Assembly (NCBI GenBank): GCA_910587745.1
Contig: CAJUNE010000028.1
Span: forward strand, 1 to 14,952
Length of the DNA stretch: 14,952 nt
Direction of reading: 5' to 3'
From: an uncultured Bacilli bacterium
GTDB taxonomy: Bacteria > Bacillota_I > Bacilli_A > RF39 > UBA660
In this document: positions 6,642 to 13,773 of the stretch, in pieces
Layout: every line of letters begins with the position of its first letter
Position numbering within the stretch: the stretch's first letter is position 1
Translations under genes and position numbers: made by a program
Notes under the pieces: generated by a model
Told to the model about the DNA's origin: nothing
Database searches by the model: none
What the model saw: only the letters and a program-made list of their open reading frames with translations

Positions 6642-8057
6642 TTAATTATTTATTTTTATAACTTTATTGCCATCTAAACTAAAACTTTTGGTTTCTGTTA
6701 TCTCAACTTCAATAATTTTTCCTAAATCTTTTTCGGCACCATTAATGTTTACTAGTTTCATAGTTTCTGTATAACCACACATTTTACCTTCACCTTTTTC
6801 ACTAGCTCCTATTACTAAGACTTTTACCTTTTTTCCTAAGTATTCTTTGTTATGTTCTAAACTATAATTGTTTATTTTTTCATTTAGTTTTTGAAGTCTT
6901 TCTTCTTTAATTTTTATATTAATATTATCTTTTATTTTAGCTGCAGGTGTTCCTTCACGTGGTGAATATATAAATGTAAAGGCTCCGTCAAATTTACATT
7001 TATCAACAACTTCTAAAGTTTCATTAAAGTCTTCATCTGTTTCATTTGGAAACCCAACAATAATATCAGTAGTTATACTAACGCCTGGTATTCTATCTTT
7101 AATTTTATTATAAAGATTTAGATATTCTTCTTTAGTATAACGTCTACCCATTAATCTTAAAATATTGGTACTACCACTTTGAAGAGGTAAATGGATATAT
7201 GGCATAATATTATCATACTTGGCAATAATATCTATCATTTCATCAGTAAAGTCCCAAGGATGTGATGTTACAAAGCGAATTCTTGATATTCCAATATGGG
7301 CTGTCTTTTCTAAAAGCTCAGCAAAGCCATAATCACTTTCTAGATCTTTACCATAAGCATTGACATTTTGTCCTAATAAAGTTATTTCTTCATAACCTTT
7401 ATCTTTTAATTCTTGCACTTCTTTTAATATGTCCTCTATTTTACGACTTCTTTGTTTTCCTCTAGTATAAGGAACAATACAATATGTACAAAACTTGTCA
7501 CATCCATACATAATATTTACCCAAGCTGAATATTTGGAATCTCTTTTATATTCCATTCCTTCATAAATGTCCCCTTCAACGGAATATACTTCTATATTTT
7601 GTTTTTTATTGCTTTCTAAGATCATTTTTCCTAAATCATTTATATTGTGAGTTCCAAATACAATATTTACAAAAGGATATTTTTCTTTTAATAAATTAGA
7701 TACACTCTCTTGCTCTGGCATACAGCCACCTACACATACAATAAGCTCTGGTTTATCTTTCTTTAAATGTTTTACTCGACCTAAAAAACCAAATACTTTG
7801 TCATGAGCATTTTCTCTTATCGCACACGTATTTAATATTACTAAATCTGATTCTTCTAAATTAATTGTTTCACTAAAACCTAGATTTTCAACAATTCCTT
7901 TTATTTCTTCAGAATCATGAACGTTCATTTGGCAACCATAAGTCTTTATAAAATATTTCTTGTTTTTAAATTTTTCACTTTTTAGATTGCTTGCTAGCTT
8001 AGTTTCAACTTTTTTATTTGTTCTTATTTTGGCATCTTTTAAATTTGGCATATGCAT
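6642..8057 (-). CDS. miaB: tRNA-2-methylthio-N6-dimethylallyladenosine synthase MiaB
   Basis: Radical-SAM methylthiotransferase that converts i6A37 to ms2i6A37, acting after MiaA. From ATG 8057 (471 residues), after an N-terminal extension of about 33 residues, the MTTase domain holds the three cysteines of the auxiliary cluster (C42 in TYGCQMN, C78 in LNTCAIREN, C112 in GGCM). The radical-SAM domain has the CxxxCxxC motif (C186, C190, C193 within YGCDKFCTYCIVPY), and the typical IHLPLQSGS and DIIVGFPNET segments follow. A C-terminal TRAM domain occupies about the last 65 residues. ATG 8057 fits the AGGA ten bases upstream; the in-frame GTG at 8066 would be too close to it. A 10-bp palindrome overlaps the -10 box and ribosome site, suggesting regulation. 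Confidence 0.96.
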   Translation of the reverse strand: MHMPNLKDAKIRTNKKVETKLASNLKSEKFKNKKYFIKTYGCQMNVHDSEEIKGIVENLGFSETINLEESDLVILNTCAIRENAHDKVFGFLGRVKHLKKDKPELIVCVGGCMPEQESVSNLLKEKYPFVNIVFGTHNINDLGKMILESNKKQNIEVYSVEGDIYEGMEYKRDSKYSAWVNIMYGCDKFCTYCIVPYTRGKQRSRKIEDILKEVQELKDKGYEEITLLGQNVNAYGKDLESDYGFAELLEKTAHIGISRIRFVTSHPWDFTDEMIDIIAKYDNIMPYIHLPLQSGSTNILRLMGRRYTKEEYLNLYNKIKDRIPGVSITTDIIVGFPNETDEDFNETLEVVDKCKFDGAFTFIYSPREGTPAAKIKDNINIKIKEERLQKLNEKINNYSLEHNKEYLGKKVKVLVIGASEKGEGKMCGYTETMKLVNINGAEKDLGKIIEVEITETKSFSLDGNKVIKINN

Positions 8058-8087
8058 AATAATCACTTCCTAACAGTGATTATTATA
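8058..8087 (-). promoter_or_regulatory. miaB extended -10 promoter overlapped by a 10-bp palindrome
   Basis: The minus strand has TGTTATAAT, an extended -10 element (TATAAT at 8082-8087), with no convincing -35. A perfect inverted repeat, 8058-8067 against 8075-8084 with a 7-base centre containing AGGA, overlaps the -10, the expected transcription start and the ribosome site, ending next to the ATG. It could act as a repressor operator, or as an RNA hairpin presenting the ribosome site in its loop if transcription starts further upstream. Confidence 0.6.
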
Positions 8088-8095
8088 ACAGATTT

Positions 8096-8740
8096 TTAAA
8101 CTTTGTGATATGATAATTTTATAATATCATATATTCGAAAAAAATCTTTGTTAAAATTACTTTTTAATTCTTCATTTAGAGTATTAAATATTTCATCTAT
8201 ATCTTCACTTTTTTGGCCTTTGTATTCATAAAATAAATATCTTAGCTTAGATAATTCTTTATTTTGATATAAATTATTAATCTCTAAATTAATTAATTTC
8301 TTTACTTCATTTTCTTGCCTTAAATCTTTGTTTTCTTCTAACTTTTTGATGATTTCATATTCTAATTCTATTTCTTTTAAAGAATACGCTACTTCTAAAA
8401 CATTCATTTCATCATCAATTAATAATTTACTTCTATTGATACTTTCACCAGTTTCATTAAACTCAAGGGCTATAACATTTTTATTGTCAGTGAAAAGACA
8501 TGCATAATCAATTTTACAAATAGAATTTTTACCACTTACTAAAGTTTTATCTTTAATGTTGTTTAAAAATTCTTTATTTATTTTAATATTATTACTCCAA
8601 ATATCTACTAAAGTTTTATGCTTTATCTTTATTAAAGGAATCTTTTTTATTAATTCTAAATAATCATAATCATTCCATTCATAAAAATTATATGGTATAT
8701 TCTCATTCCAATTTAAAATTATGTCGTAATAATAATTCAT
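8096..8740 (-). CDS. DUF3603 / YjbA (UPF0736)-like protein
   Basis: A 214-residue soluble protein that I match by pattern to the Bacillus YjbA/UPF0736 (DUF3603) family. It starts with a Y-YDI--NW segment, then a YNFYEWND-D--ELI motif and PLIKI (residues about 1-40). The middle has a CLFTD-----ALE strand pair and an NRSKLLI segment, and the rest is Glu-rich helical, with LRYLFYEYKG near residue 165 matching the IRYWYTEW-like block of YjbA. It is about 35 residues shorter than YjbA. The biochemical function of the family is unknown. ATG 8740 has AAAGGCGGA upstream; its start overlaps the end of the small membrane-protein gene by 38 bases, so the two are co-expressed. Confidence 0.7.
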   Translation of the reverse strand: MNYYYDIILNWNENIPYNFYEWNDYDYLELIKKIPLIKIKHKTLVDIWSNNIKINKEFLNNIKDKTLVSGKNSICKIDYACLFTDNKNVIALEFNETGESINRSKLLIDDEMNVLEVAYSLKEIELEYEIIKKLEENKDLRQENEVKKLINLEINNLYQNKELSKLRYLFYEYKGQKSEDIDEIFNTLNEELKSNFNKDFFRIYDIIKLSYHKV

Positions 8741-8939
8741 TTCTTATCCGCCTTTCTAATGATAATATTATAAATATTATGCCAATTATGATACACCAAA
8801 AAATAGGACTTCTAATTATAAAGTTAACAAATTCAAAAAAACTATACCCTATTGTTAATAAATTTATATAGATTATTGTAAAGAAAATGCCAATACTTAT
8901 TAAAAATATGCCTAAAAAGTAAAATAAAAGTTTAAACAT
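8703..8939 (-). CDS. Small two-helix membrane protein
   Basis: A 78-residue protein with two hydrophobic segments (about 3-30 and 44-60), a short polar loop holding F-F-E-F-V, and a basic tail (ERRIRNELLLRH). I do not recognise a named family. GGGGAGG lies 4 bases before ATG 8939. Its 3' end overlaps the start of the DUF3603-like gene in another frame, so the two form an operon, and it is transcribed divergently from uppP. A regulatory or scaffold role at the membrane is conceivable but unsupported. Confidence 0.75.
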   Translation of the reverse strand: MFKLLFYFLGIFLISIGIFFTIIYINLLTIGYSFFEFVNFIIRSPIFWCIIIGIIFIILSLERRIRNELLLRHNFKLE

Positions 8940-8980
8940 GAGGCCTCCCCTTATTATTTTATTTCTTATTTTTAAAAAAT

Positions 8981-9009
8981 ATTATATAATTATTATGGTG
9001 ATAATAATG
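8981..9009. promoter_or_regulatory. Divergent -10 elements and palindromic leader between uppP and the 8939 gene
   Basis: TATATAAT sequences overlap on both strands: TATAAT at 8985-8990 (plus, towards uppP) and at 8981-8986 (minus, towards the small membrane protein). Neither has a recognisable -35 box. Immediately after the plus-strand -10, an 8-bp perfect inverted repeat (8989-8996 with 9001-9008) encloses GGTG, and the start codon of uppP (9007) begins in the repeat. The uppP leader would be only about 10 bases. The assignment is tentative. Confidence 0.4.
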
Positions 9010-9819
9010 GATTATTTAATTTATATTGTTTTGGGTATCTTACAAGGTTTTACTGAACCTTTGCCGATAAGCTCTAGTGGGCATATTTTCTTATTTAAAA
9101 ATATTTTTAATACAAATATGTTTAAAGACCTTAATTTTGAGATAATAGCTAATTTTGGTTCTTTCTTGGCTATCCTGTTTATTTTTAGAAAGGAAATTAT
9201 AGATTTAGTTAATGCTTTTTTTAGTTTTATTTTTAATAAGAAAAAAAGAAAACTTACTAAAGATAAATTTAGATATTGTATCTATTTAATTATTTCAACT
9301 ATACCTGTTGGAATAATAGGATTTCTTCTTAAAGACGTTGTTGAAGATAAACTCCAAAATATTAAGTTTCTAGGATTTACTTTTTTACTTACAGCATTAA
9401 TGCTATTTTTGATTAGAAATAAAAATGGGACTAAAGAAGATAAAGATATAACTCTTAAAGATGCAATAGTTATCGGTCTTATTCAAATGATTACTATTAT
9501 GCCAGGTATAAGTAGAAGTGGGACTGTCTTAGTAGCTTGTCTTATTTGTGGTCTATCAAGAAAAACTGCTTTAAAATATACTTTTATTTTATATTTCCCT
9601 ATTAGTATTGCCACAATGTTATTAGGTGTTAGTGATTTAATTGAAGCTGGTAATTTTGCTAGTCTTGCTATTCCTTATTTAAGTGGCATGATTGCTTCTT
9701 TAGTTGTAACATATTTTACTTATAACTGGCTTAGCGAATTAGTAAAAAAAGGTAAACTTTGGAAGTTCTCTATCTACTGTATATGCTTAGCAATATTTAT
9801 ATTTATTTATTTTAGATGA
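9007..9819 (+). CDS. uppP: Undecaprenyl-diphosphatase UppP (BacA family)
   Basis: Integral membrane phosphatase that converts undecaprenyl diphosphate to the monophosphate carrier used for peptidoglycan and other wall polymers; overexpression gives bacitracin resistance. The 270-residue protein carries both signature motifs: LQGFTEPLPISSSGH (12-26) with the catalytic E17 and H26 region, and PGISRSGT (166-173) with R170. About seven or eight hydrophobic helices are visible. ATG 9007 is chosen because GGTGAT precedes it; the frame remains open upstream, but earlier ATGs lack ribosome sites and would add a non-family extension. It is the only plus-strand gene of the window. It has its own terminator overlapping the TGA stop. 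Confidence 0.96.
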   Translation: MDYLIYIVLGILQGFTEPLPISSSGHIFLFKNIFNTNMFKDLNFEIIANFGSFLAILFIFRKEIIDLVNAFFSFIFNKKKRKLTKDKFRYCIYLIISTIPVGIIGFLLKDVVEDKLQNIKFLGFTFLLTALMLFLIRNKNGTKEDKDITLKDAIVIGLIQMITIMPGISRSGTVLVACLICGLSRKTALKYTFILYFPISIATMLLGVSDLIEAGNFASLAIPYLSGMIASLVVTYFTYNWLSELVKKGKLWKFSIYCICLAIFIFIYFR

Positions 9820-9839
9820 ATCTCTTAGGAGATTTTTTT
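9819..9839 (+). terminator. uppP rho-independent terminator
   Basis: AATCTC (9819-9824) and GAGATT (9829-9834) form a 6-bp stem with a TTAG loop followed by a T run. The stem starts at the last base of the uppP TGA stop codon. Confidence 0.85.
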
Positions 9840-9908
9840 ATTTTTAATTTTTTATCTTGTTCTAATAACTCTATTTTATGCTTCTCTTCTTTTTTCACTT
9901 TCTTCTTT

Positions 9909-9931
9909 CAAGGTTTCAATTTGAAACCTTG
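9909..9931. other. 9-bp perfect hairpin in the convergent gap
   Basis: CAAGGTTTC (9909-9917) and GAAACCTTG (9923-9931) form a perfect 9-bp stem with a 5-base loop. It lies between the uppP terminator and that of the HD gene. Downstream of it there is only a broken T stretch on the plus strand and a purine tract on the minus strand, so it is not a textbook terminator. It may serve as a backup terminator for uppP transcripts. Confidence 0.5.
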
Positions 9932-9941
9932 TTATCATTTT

Positions 9942-9968
9942 AAAAAAAATTCTATGAATTACATAGAA
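9942..9968 (-). terminator. Terminator of the HD-domain gene
   Basis: On the minus strand TTCTATG (9962-9968) pairs with CATAGAA (9950-9956) across a 5-base loop, followed by eight T (9942-9949). It begins one base after the TAA stop of the HD gene (9970-9972). Confidence 0.88.
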
Positions 9969-9969
9969 C

Positions 9970-10515
9970 TTAATTTTTAAACATTATAATATTAAATACT
10001 AATAGTAATGCTACATTTGCTACATAGCTAAATTGAAATCTTTCACATTCCATTATTGAAACTATCATATCAGATGCACATATTATCCAGCCTTCTTTGG
10101 ATTTTGGTTTAAATTCTTTAATACTTGCTTTTTCTTTATGATTAATAAATGGAAAAATTTTCTTGAATAGTACTTGGTGAAACATATGAGTTTTTATAGC
10201 TTCACTCTCTAGCTCACTTACATTGAAATATTTTTTAGCATTTATACTTGCTGTTACAGGATGTCTTAAATATGAATTTTCAGGCTTTTCTTTTCTTGTT
10301 CCAAAAAAGAAATCGTGAAGTAACCCTGCCCTTGCTGTAGCCTTTCTATCTACTTTAAATATTTTACTTAAATTATAACTTAATTTAGCTACCCTTATTG
10401 AATGCTCATATTTGCTTGTACCATGATGTATGTCTTTTTTTGTTTCTAAAAAATATTCATTTTCTAATATATCACTAACTAAATTTTCAAACTCAATATT
10501 TGTTTTTTTAGTCAT
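9970..10515 (-). CDS. HD-domain phosphohydrolase-like protein
   Basis: A 181-residue protein with the HD-superfamily metal ligands in order: H38 in SKYEHSIRVA, H67-D68 in GLLHDFFFG, H85 in LRHPVTA, H110 in KTHMF, and D149 in CASDMIVS. The layout matches a common Bacillota family of small HD proteins of unknown substrate (possibly a nucleotide or phosphate ester). The last 17 residues are strongly hydrophobic (VANVALLLVFNIIMF), which suggests a C-terminal membrane anchor. The ATG at 10515 has AGAGGTG upstream. It has its own promoter (10551-10579) and a strong terminator. The substrate cannot be inferred; the fold assignment is secure. Confidence 0.85.
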   Translation of the reverse strand: MTKKTNIEFENLVSDILENEYFLETKKDIHHGTSKYEHSIRVAKLSYNLSKIFKVDRKATARAGLLHDFFFGTRKEKPENSYLRHPVTASINAKKYFNVSELESEAIKTHMFHQVLFKKIFPFINHKEKASIKEFKPKSKEGWIICASDMIVSIMECERFQFSYVANVALLLVFNIIMFKN

Positions 10516-10550
10516 TTAATCAAACACCTCTTTAATATACGACTATAGAC

Positions 10551-10579
10551 ATTATATTAAATAATACGCTTTTTGTAAA
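10551..10579 (-). promoter_or_regulatory. Sigma-A promoter of the HD-domain gene
   Basis: TTTACA (10574-10579) and TATAAT (10551-10556) on the minus strand are spaced by 17 bases. The promoter begins just after the stop codon of the preceding metallopeptidase-like gene (10590), for which no terminator is visible, so readthrough can add to expression. Confidence 0.75.
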
Positions 10580-10589
10580 GGATAAATGC

Positions 10590-11444
10590 TTATTTTAATG
10601 CTTTACGTAGTCTTCTAGTTCTATTTTCTAATTCTTGATATTCATCTTTGGTTATAGATAATCCTAGTGATAATCTAGTCTTTAAATCACAATCTGTGGA
10701 TAATCTTTCTATTTCTTGCCAATACTCAAATCCACCTACTTTAGCTAAAAAGAATTTTGTGGGCTCTTTTTGTAATTTATAACCTCTAATATAGTTTTTA
10801 TATTCTTCACAATATGTATGGAGCATTATTCTATCACCTACATTTAATTCTTTTAATATTTCTTTTATATAATTTAAAGCATGATAATCAGCGAGTCTTT
10901 CTAATGGATCATATTTATAATATTTTATACCTCGTTTAATTGTCTTATATCTTGTTAGTAATTCCTTTTCAGAATATCCGTTCATTAATAGTAATAATAT
11001 ATCACTTCTAATAATAGTTTTATGTGCAAAAGCTCTTTTTATAATTAGACTTTCAAGATTATTACCATCTCTATCATATTCCTTTACTTGATGGGCATGC
11101 TCTAGCTCGTGTAAAATTGCTTCTGCTAACTCTTTAGCAATAAAATATGAAGTTTCAATAGATGAAAGTCTAAGCTTTTTTGCTTCTTCTTTAAGTCTTT
11201 CTAGTGCTACTTGTAAGTTAACTTCAATTATTCTACTATAAAAGTCGTAATTTGCCATTAAATATCTTTTTCTACTTTTTCCCGGAACATTTATTATTTT
11301 ACTATCTATTATGTAATCATTTAATTCTAATTCGTAAATGACTACATCTAATATGCTATTAATGAAATTTTGATCTAAAACTCTGTTGTTTTTTACATAA
11401 TCATAAATTAAAGATATTAATCGATATTTAATTATCTCATTCAT
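10590..11444 (-). CDS. Predicted HExxH zinc metallopeptidase-like protein
   Basis: A 284-residue soluble protein of unrecognised family. The segment AILHELEHAHQ contains H112-E113-x-x-H116, the zinc-binding and catalytic signature of metallopeptidases. About 65 residues later DPLERLADYHA supplies E182 and D186, a plausible third ligand of the E-x-x-x-D gluzincin type. The rest is charged and helical, with no signal peptide or membrane segment, so it would be cytoplasmic. AGAGG six bases before ATG 11444 supports the start. Upstream there is a good promoter (11515-11543), but a terminator-like hairpin (11463-11490) lies between promoter and gene, so it may be controlled by attenuation. It could instead be a structural, non-proteolytic member of the fold. 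Confidence 0.7.
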   Translation of the reverse strand: MNEIIKYRLISLIYDYVKNNRVLDQNFINSILDVVIYELELNDYIIDSKIINVPGKSRKRYLMANYDFYSRIIEVNLQVALERLKEEAKKLRLSSIETSYFIAKELAEAILHELEHAHQVKEYDRDGNNLESLIIKRAFAHKTIIRSDILLLLMNGYSEKELLTRYKTIKRGIKYYKYDPLERLADYHALNYIKEILKELNVGDRIMLHTYCEEYKNYIRGYKLQKEPTKFFLAKVGGFEYWQEIERLSTDCDLKTRLSLGLSITKDEYQELENRTRRLRKALK

Positions 11445-11462
11445 TTTATACCTCTTCTAATT

Positions 11463-11490
11463 AAAAAAAGCCTTAATTTAAAGACTTTTT
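11463..11490 (-). terminator. clpB terminator and/or leader attenuator of the HExxH gene
   Basis: Minus-strand arms AAAAAGTCTT (11481-11490) and AAGGCTTTTT (11465-11474) pair over 10 positions with one U-G wobble and a 6-base loop, running into a T tract. It ends the clpB transcript about 70 bases after its stop. It is also downstream of the promoter at 11515-11543 and just before the ribosome site of the HExxH gene. Confidence 0.75.
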
Positions 11491-11514
11491 AAATTCATTC
11501 ATTAGGTGATTATG

Positions 11515-11543
11515 ATTGTAACATATTTAGATTGATAAGTCAA
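11515..11543 (-). promoter_or_regulatory. Sigma-A promoter upstream of the HExxH gene
   Basis: TTGACT (11538-11543) and TACAAT (11515-11520), spacing 17, with TG one base before the -10 (TGTTACAAT). Start of transcription is expected near 11508, upstream of the terminator-like hairpin, giving a leader of about 64 bases. A nine-codon frame from ATG 11502 runs into the hairpin but has no ribosome site. Confidence 0.7.
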
Positions 11544-11559
11544 TTTTGGGAGTACTTGG

Positions 11560-13659
11560 TTATTTTACAATTAATTTATCATTTTCAGCATCTATAATAA
11601 GTTTTGTATTGGGCTTTATTTCATCTCTAATTATTTTATCTGCGATTAAAGATTCAATATTATGAGTTACATATCTTTTAATAGGTCTAGCTCCATAACT
11701 TGCTTCATACGAATTTTCTATAATTAACTTTTTAGCACTATCAGTTAATTCTAAACTTAAATTAATGTTTTTTAGTCTATTTTCTGTTTCTTTAATTATT
11801 TTGTCTAATATATTATAAACTATTTCTTTACCTAAAGAATTAAAGATAACTATTTCATCTATACGATTAATAAATTCAGGTCTAAATGTTCTTTTTAAAA
11901 CTTCCATGGCTTTACTATTACTATCACTTGATTCCTCTAATATGTGTTCACTACCTAAATTAGATGTCATGATGATTATAGTGTTTTTAAAATCTATTAG
12001 TTTACCCGTAGAATCAGTTATACGTCCATCATCTAATATTTGAAGTAAAATATTAAATACATCTGGATGTGCTTTTTCTATTTCATCAAATAAAACAATA
12101 CTATAAGGATTTCTTCTTACTGCTTCAGTTAATTCTCCACCTTCATCATAACCAACATATCCTGGAGGAGCTCCTAAAAGACGAGATACATTAAATGCTT
12201 CCATATATTCAGAGCAATCAATTCTTATCATGTGTCTTTCATCATCGAATAATTCATAAGCTAAAGCTTTGGCTAATTCAGTTTTACCTACACCAGTTGG
12301 TCCCATAAAGATAAATGAACCAATTGGCTTATTTGGGTCTTTTATTCCACTTCTGGCTCTTATAATAGCATCACTAACAGCATTTATAGCATTTTCTTGA
12401 CCAATAACTTTTTTCTTTAAATTATCTTTTAAATTTAATAACTTTTCTTTTTCGCCACTTACTAATTTATCAATAGGTATATTAGTCCACTTAGCTATAA
12501 TTCTTGCGATATCTTCTGAGCCTACTGTATCACTTAACATTTCTGTGTCTATTTTTTTTCTTAAACTTTCTAGTTCACTTTCTAGTTTTGGTATCTCTCC
12601 ATGACGAAGTCTAGCAGCACTTTCTAAATCATAATTGTTCTCTGCTGTTTCTAATTTGAATTTAGCTGTTTCTAATTCTTCTTTTTTCTTATTGATTTCA
12701 TCATTTAGATTTTTTTCTTCTTCCCATTTAGAACGCATTATAGCCTCATCATCTTTAAGTCTTGTGATTTCACTTTCTAAATCTTCTCTTCTTTTCTTAG
12801 ATATTTCATCTTTTTCTTTCTTGATAGCTTCTAATTCAATTTCTAAACTCATTATTTTTCTCGTTAAAGTGTCTAATTCAGTTGGTACACTTGCCATTTG
12901 CATTTTTATGGTAGCACATGCTTCATCAACTAAATCTATAGCTTTATCTGGTAAGAATCTGTCTGTTATATATCTGTCTGATAAAGTGGCTGCGGCGATA
13001 AGAGCATTATCTTTTATATTTACACTGTGGAATAACTCAAATCTATCTTTGATACCTCTTAGTATTGTGATAGTATCTTCAACACTAGGGGCTCCTACTT
13101 GAATTTTTTGTAAACGTCTTTCTAATGCGCCATCTTTTTCAATGTATTTTCGATATTCATTTAATGTTGTAGCACCAATAAGTCTTATTTCTCCTCTAGC
13201 AAGCATTGGTTTAAGTAAATTTCCGGCATCCATTCCACCTGATGCTCCAGCGCCAACAATCATATGGATTTCATCAATAAATAATATAATATCACCATTA
13301 GAATCGCTTATTTCTTTTAATACTTTTTTTAATCTTTCTTCAAATTCTCCTTGATATTTTGCTCCTGCGATTAATGCCCCTAAATCTAGTGACCATACTT
13401 TTTTATTTTTTAAAGTACTTGGTACATCTCCTTTTACAATACGTATTGCTAAGCCTTCTACTATTGCAGTTTTACCTACACCTGGTTCTCCAATTAAAAC
13501 CGGATTATTTTTAGTTTTTCGAGATAATATTCTTATTATACTTCTTATCTCTTCATCTCTTCCTATAACAGGATCTATTTTATTATTTTTAACTGATTCA
13601 GTTATATCTCTTCCGTATTTTTCTAATACATTTTCTTGTTCATTATTATTTGGATACAT
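11560..13659 (-). CDS. clpB: ATP-dependent disaggregase ClpB (short form lacking the N-domain)
   Basis: Hexameric AAA+ chaperone that, with DnaK, extracts and refolds aggregated proteins. The 699-residue protein begins almost directly with the first ATPase module. NBD1 has Walker A GEPGVGKT (57-64) and Walker B IILFIDE (about 124-130). A long coiled-coil M-domain spans about 260-375 and distinguishes ClpB from ClpC. NBD2 has Walker A GPTGVGKT (453-460), pore loop GYVG and Walker B SIVLFDE (520-526). No ClpP-binding tripeptide loop is seen. Full ClpB is about 860 residues; the missing 150 are the Clp-N domain, and the promoter and CIRCE lie directly upstream, so this is a natural short form as in Mycoplasma. 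ATG 13659 fits the AAAGGGTG ribosome site; GTG 13668 is inside it. Confidence 0.95.
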   Translation of the reverse strand: MYPNNNEQENVLEKYGRDITESVKNNKIDPVIGRDEEIRSIIRILSRKTKNNPVLIGEPGVGKTAIVEGLAIRIVKGDVPSTLKNKKVWSLDLGALIAGAKYQGEFEERLKKVLKEISDSNGDIILFIDEIHMIVGAGASGGMDAGNLLKPMLARGEIRLIGATTLNEYRKYIEKDGALERRLQKIQVGAPSVEDTITILRGIKDRFELFHSVNIKDNALIAAATLSDRYITDRFLPDKAIDLVDEACATIKMQMASVPTELDTLTRKIMSLEIELEAIKKEKDEISKKRREDLESEITRLKDDEAIMRSKWEEEKNLNDEINKKKEELETAKFKLETAENNYDLESAARLRHGEIPKLESELESLRKKIDTEMLSDTVGSEDIARIIAKWTNIPIDKLVSGEKEKLLNLKDNLKKKVIGQENAINAVSDAIIRARSGIKDPNKPIGSFIFMGPTGVGKTELAKALAYELFDDERHMIRIDCSEYMEAFNVSRLLGAPPGYVGYDEGGELTEAVRRNPYSIVLFDEIEKAHPDVFNILLQILDDGRITDSTGKLIDFKNTIIIMTSNLGSEHILEESSDSNSKAMEVLKRTFRPEFINRIDEIVIFNSLGKEIVYNILDKIIKETENRLKNINLSLELTDSAKKLIIENSYEASYGARPIKRYVTHNIESLIADKIIRDEIKPNTKLIIDAENDKLIVK

Positions 13660-13683
13660 ATTAATCACCCTTTCTAATATATG

Positions 13684-13712
13684 ATTATAACTCTATAATT
13701 AGCACTTGTCAA
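13684..13712 (-). promoter_or_regulatory. clpB sigma-A promoter
   Basis: TTGACA (13707-13712) and TATAAT (13684-13689) on the minus strand with exactly 17 bases between them, a perfect consensus. The -35 box is inside the CIRCE element, so bound HrcA would block RNA polymerase. The leader is about 20 bases. Confidence 0.92.
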
Positions 13713-13725
13713 TATAGAGTGCTAA
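13699..13725. promoter_or_regulatory. CIRCE operator (HrcA binding site)
   Basis: TTAGCACTT, nine bases, GAGTGCTAA: the CIRCE inverted repeat with the canonical 9-base spacer and a single departure from TTAGCACTC in one arm. It covers the clpB -35 box. This places clpB in the HrcA heat-shock regulon; hrcA itself is not in the window. Confidence 0.95.
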
Positions 13726-13773
13726 TTAGTGCATTTTTTATTATTATTTATCTTTTTTAAATATTTATACAAA

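Noticed and set aside
6631..6654. Terminator of miaB
   Set aside because: Only a 4-bp AAGC/GCTT stem with an A-rich loop and no T run after it.
9823..9938. Purine-rich minus-strand frames (20 codons from ATG 9938, and a 31-codon Lys-rich frame ending near 9820) resembling a frameshifted small coiled-coil gene
   Set aside because: No ribosome site, one frame lacks an ATG, and the region contains two terminators. Lys/Glu-like frames arise easily in such purine tracts.
12635..13102. 155-codon plus-strand open frame inside clpB
   Set aside because: Antisense shadow of the clpB M-domain; Ser/Leu-rich composition is typical of reverse-frame reading of Lys/Glu-rich codons.
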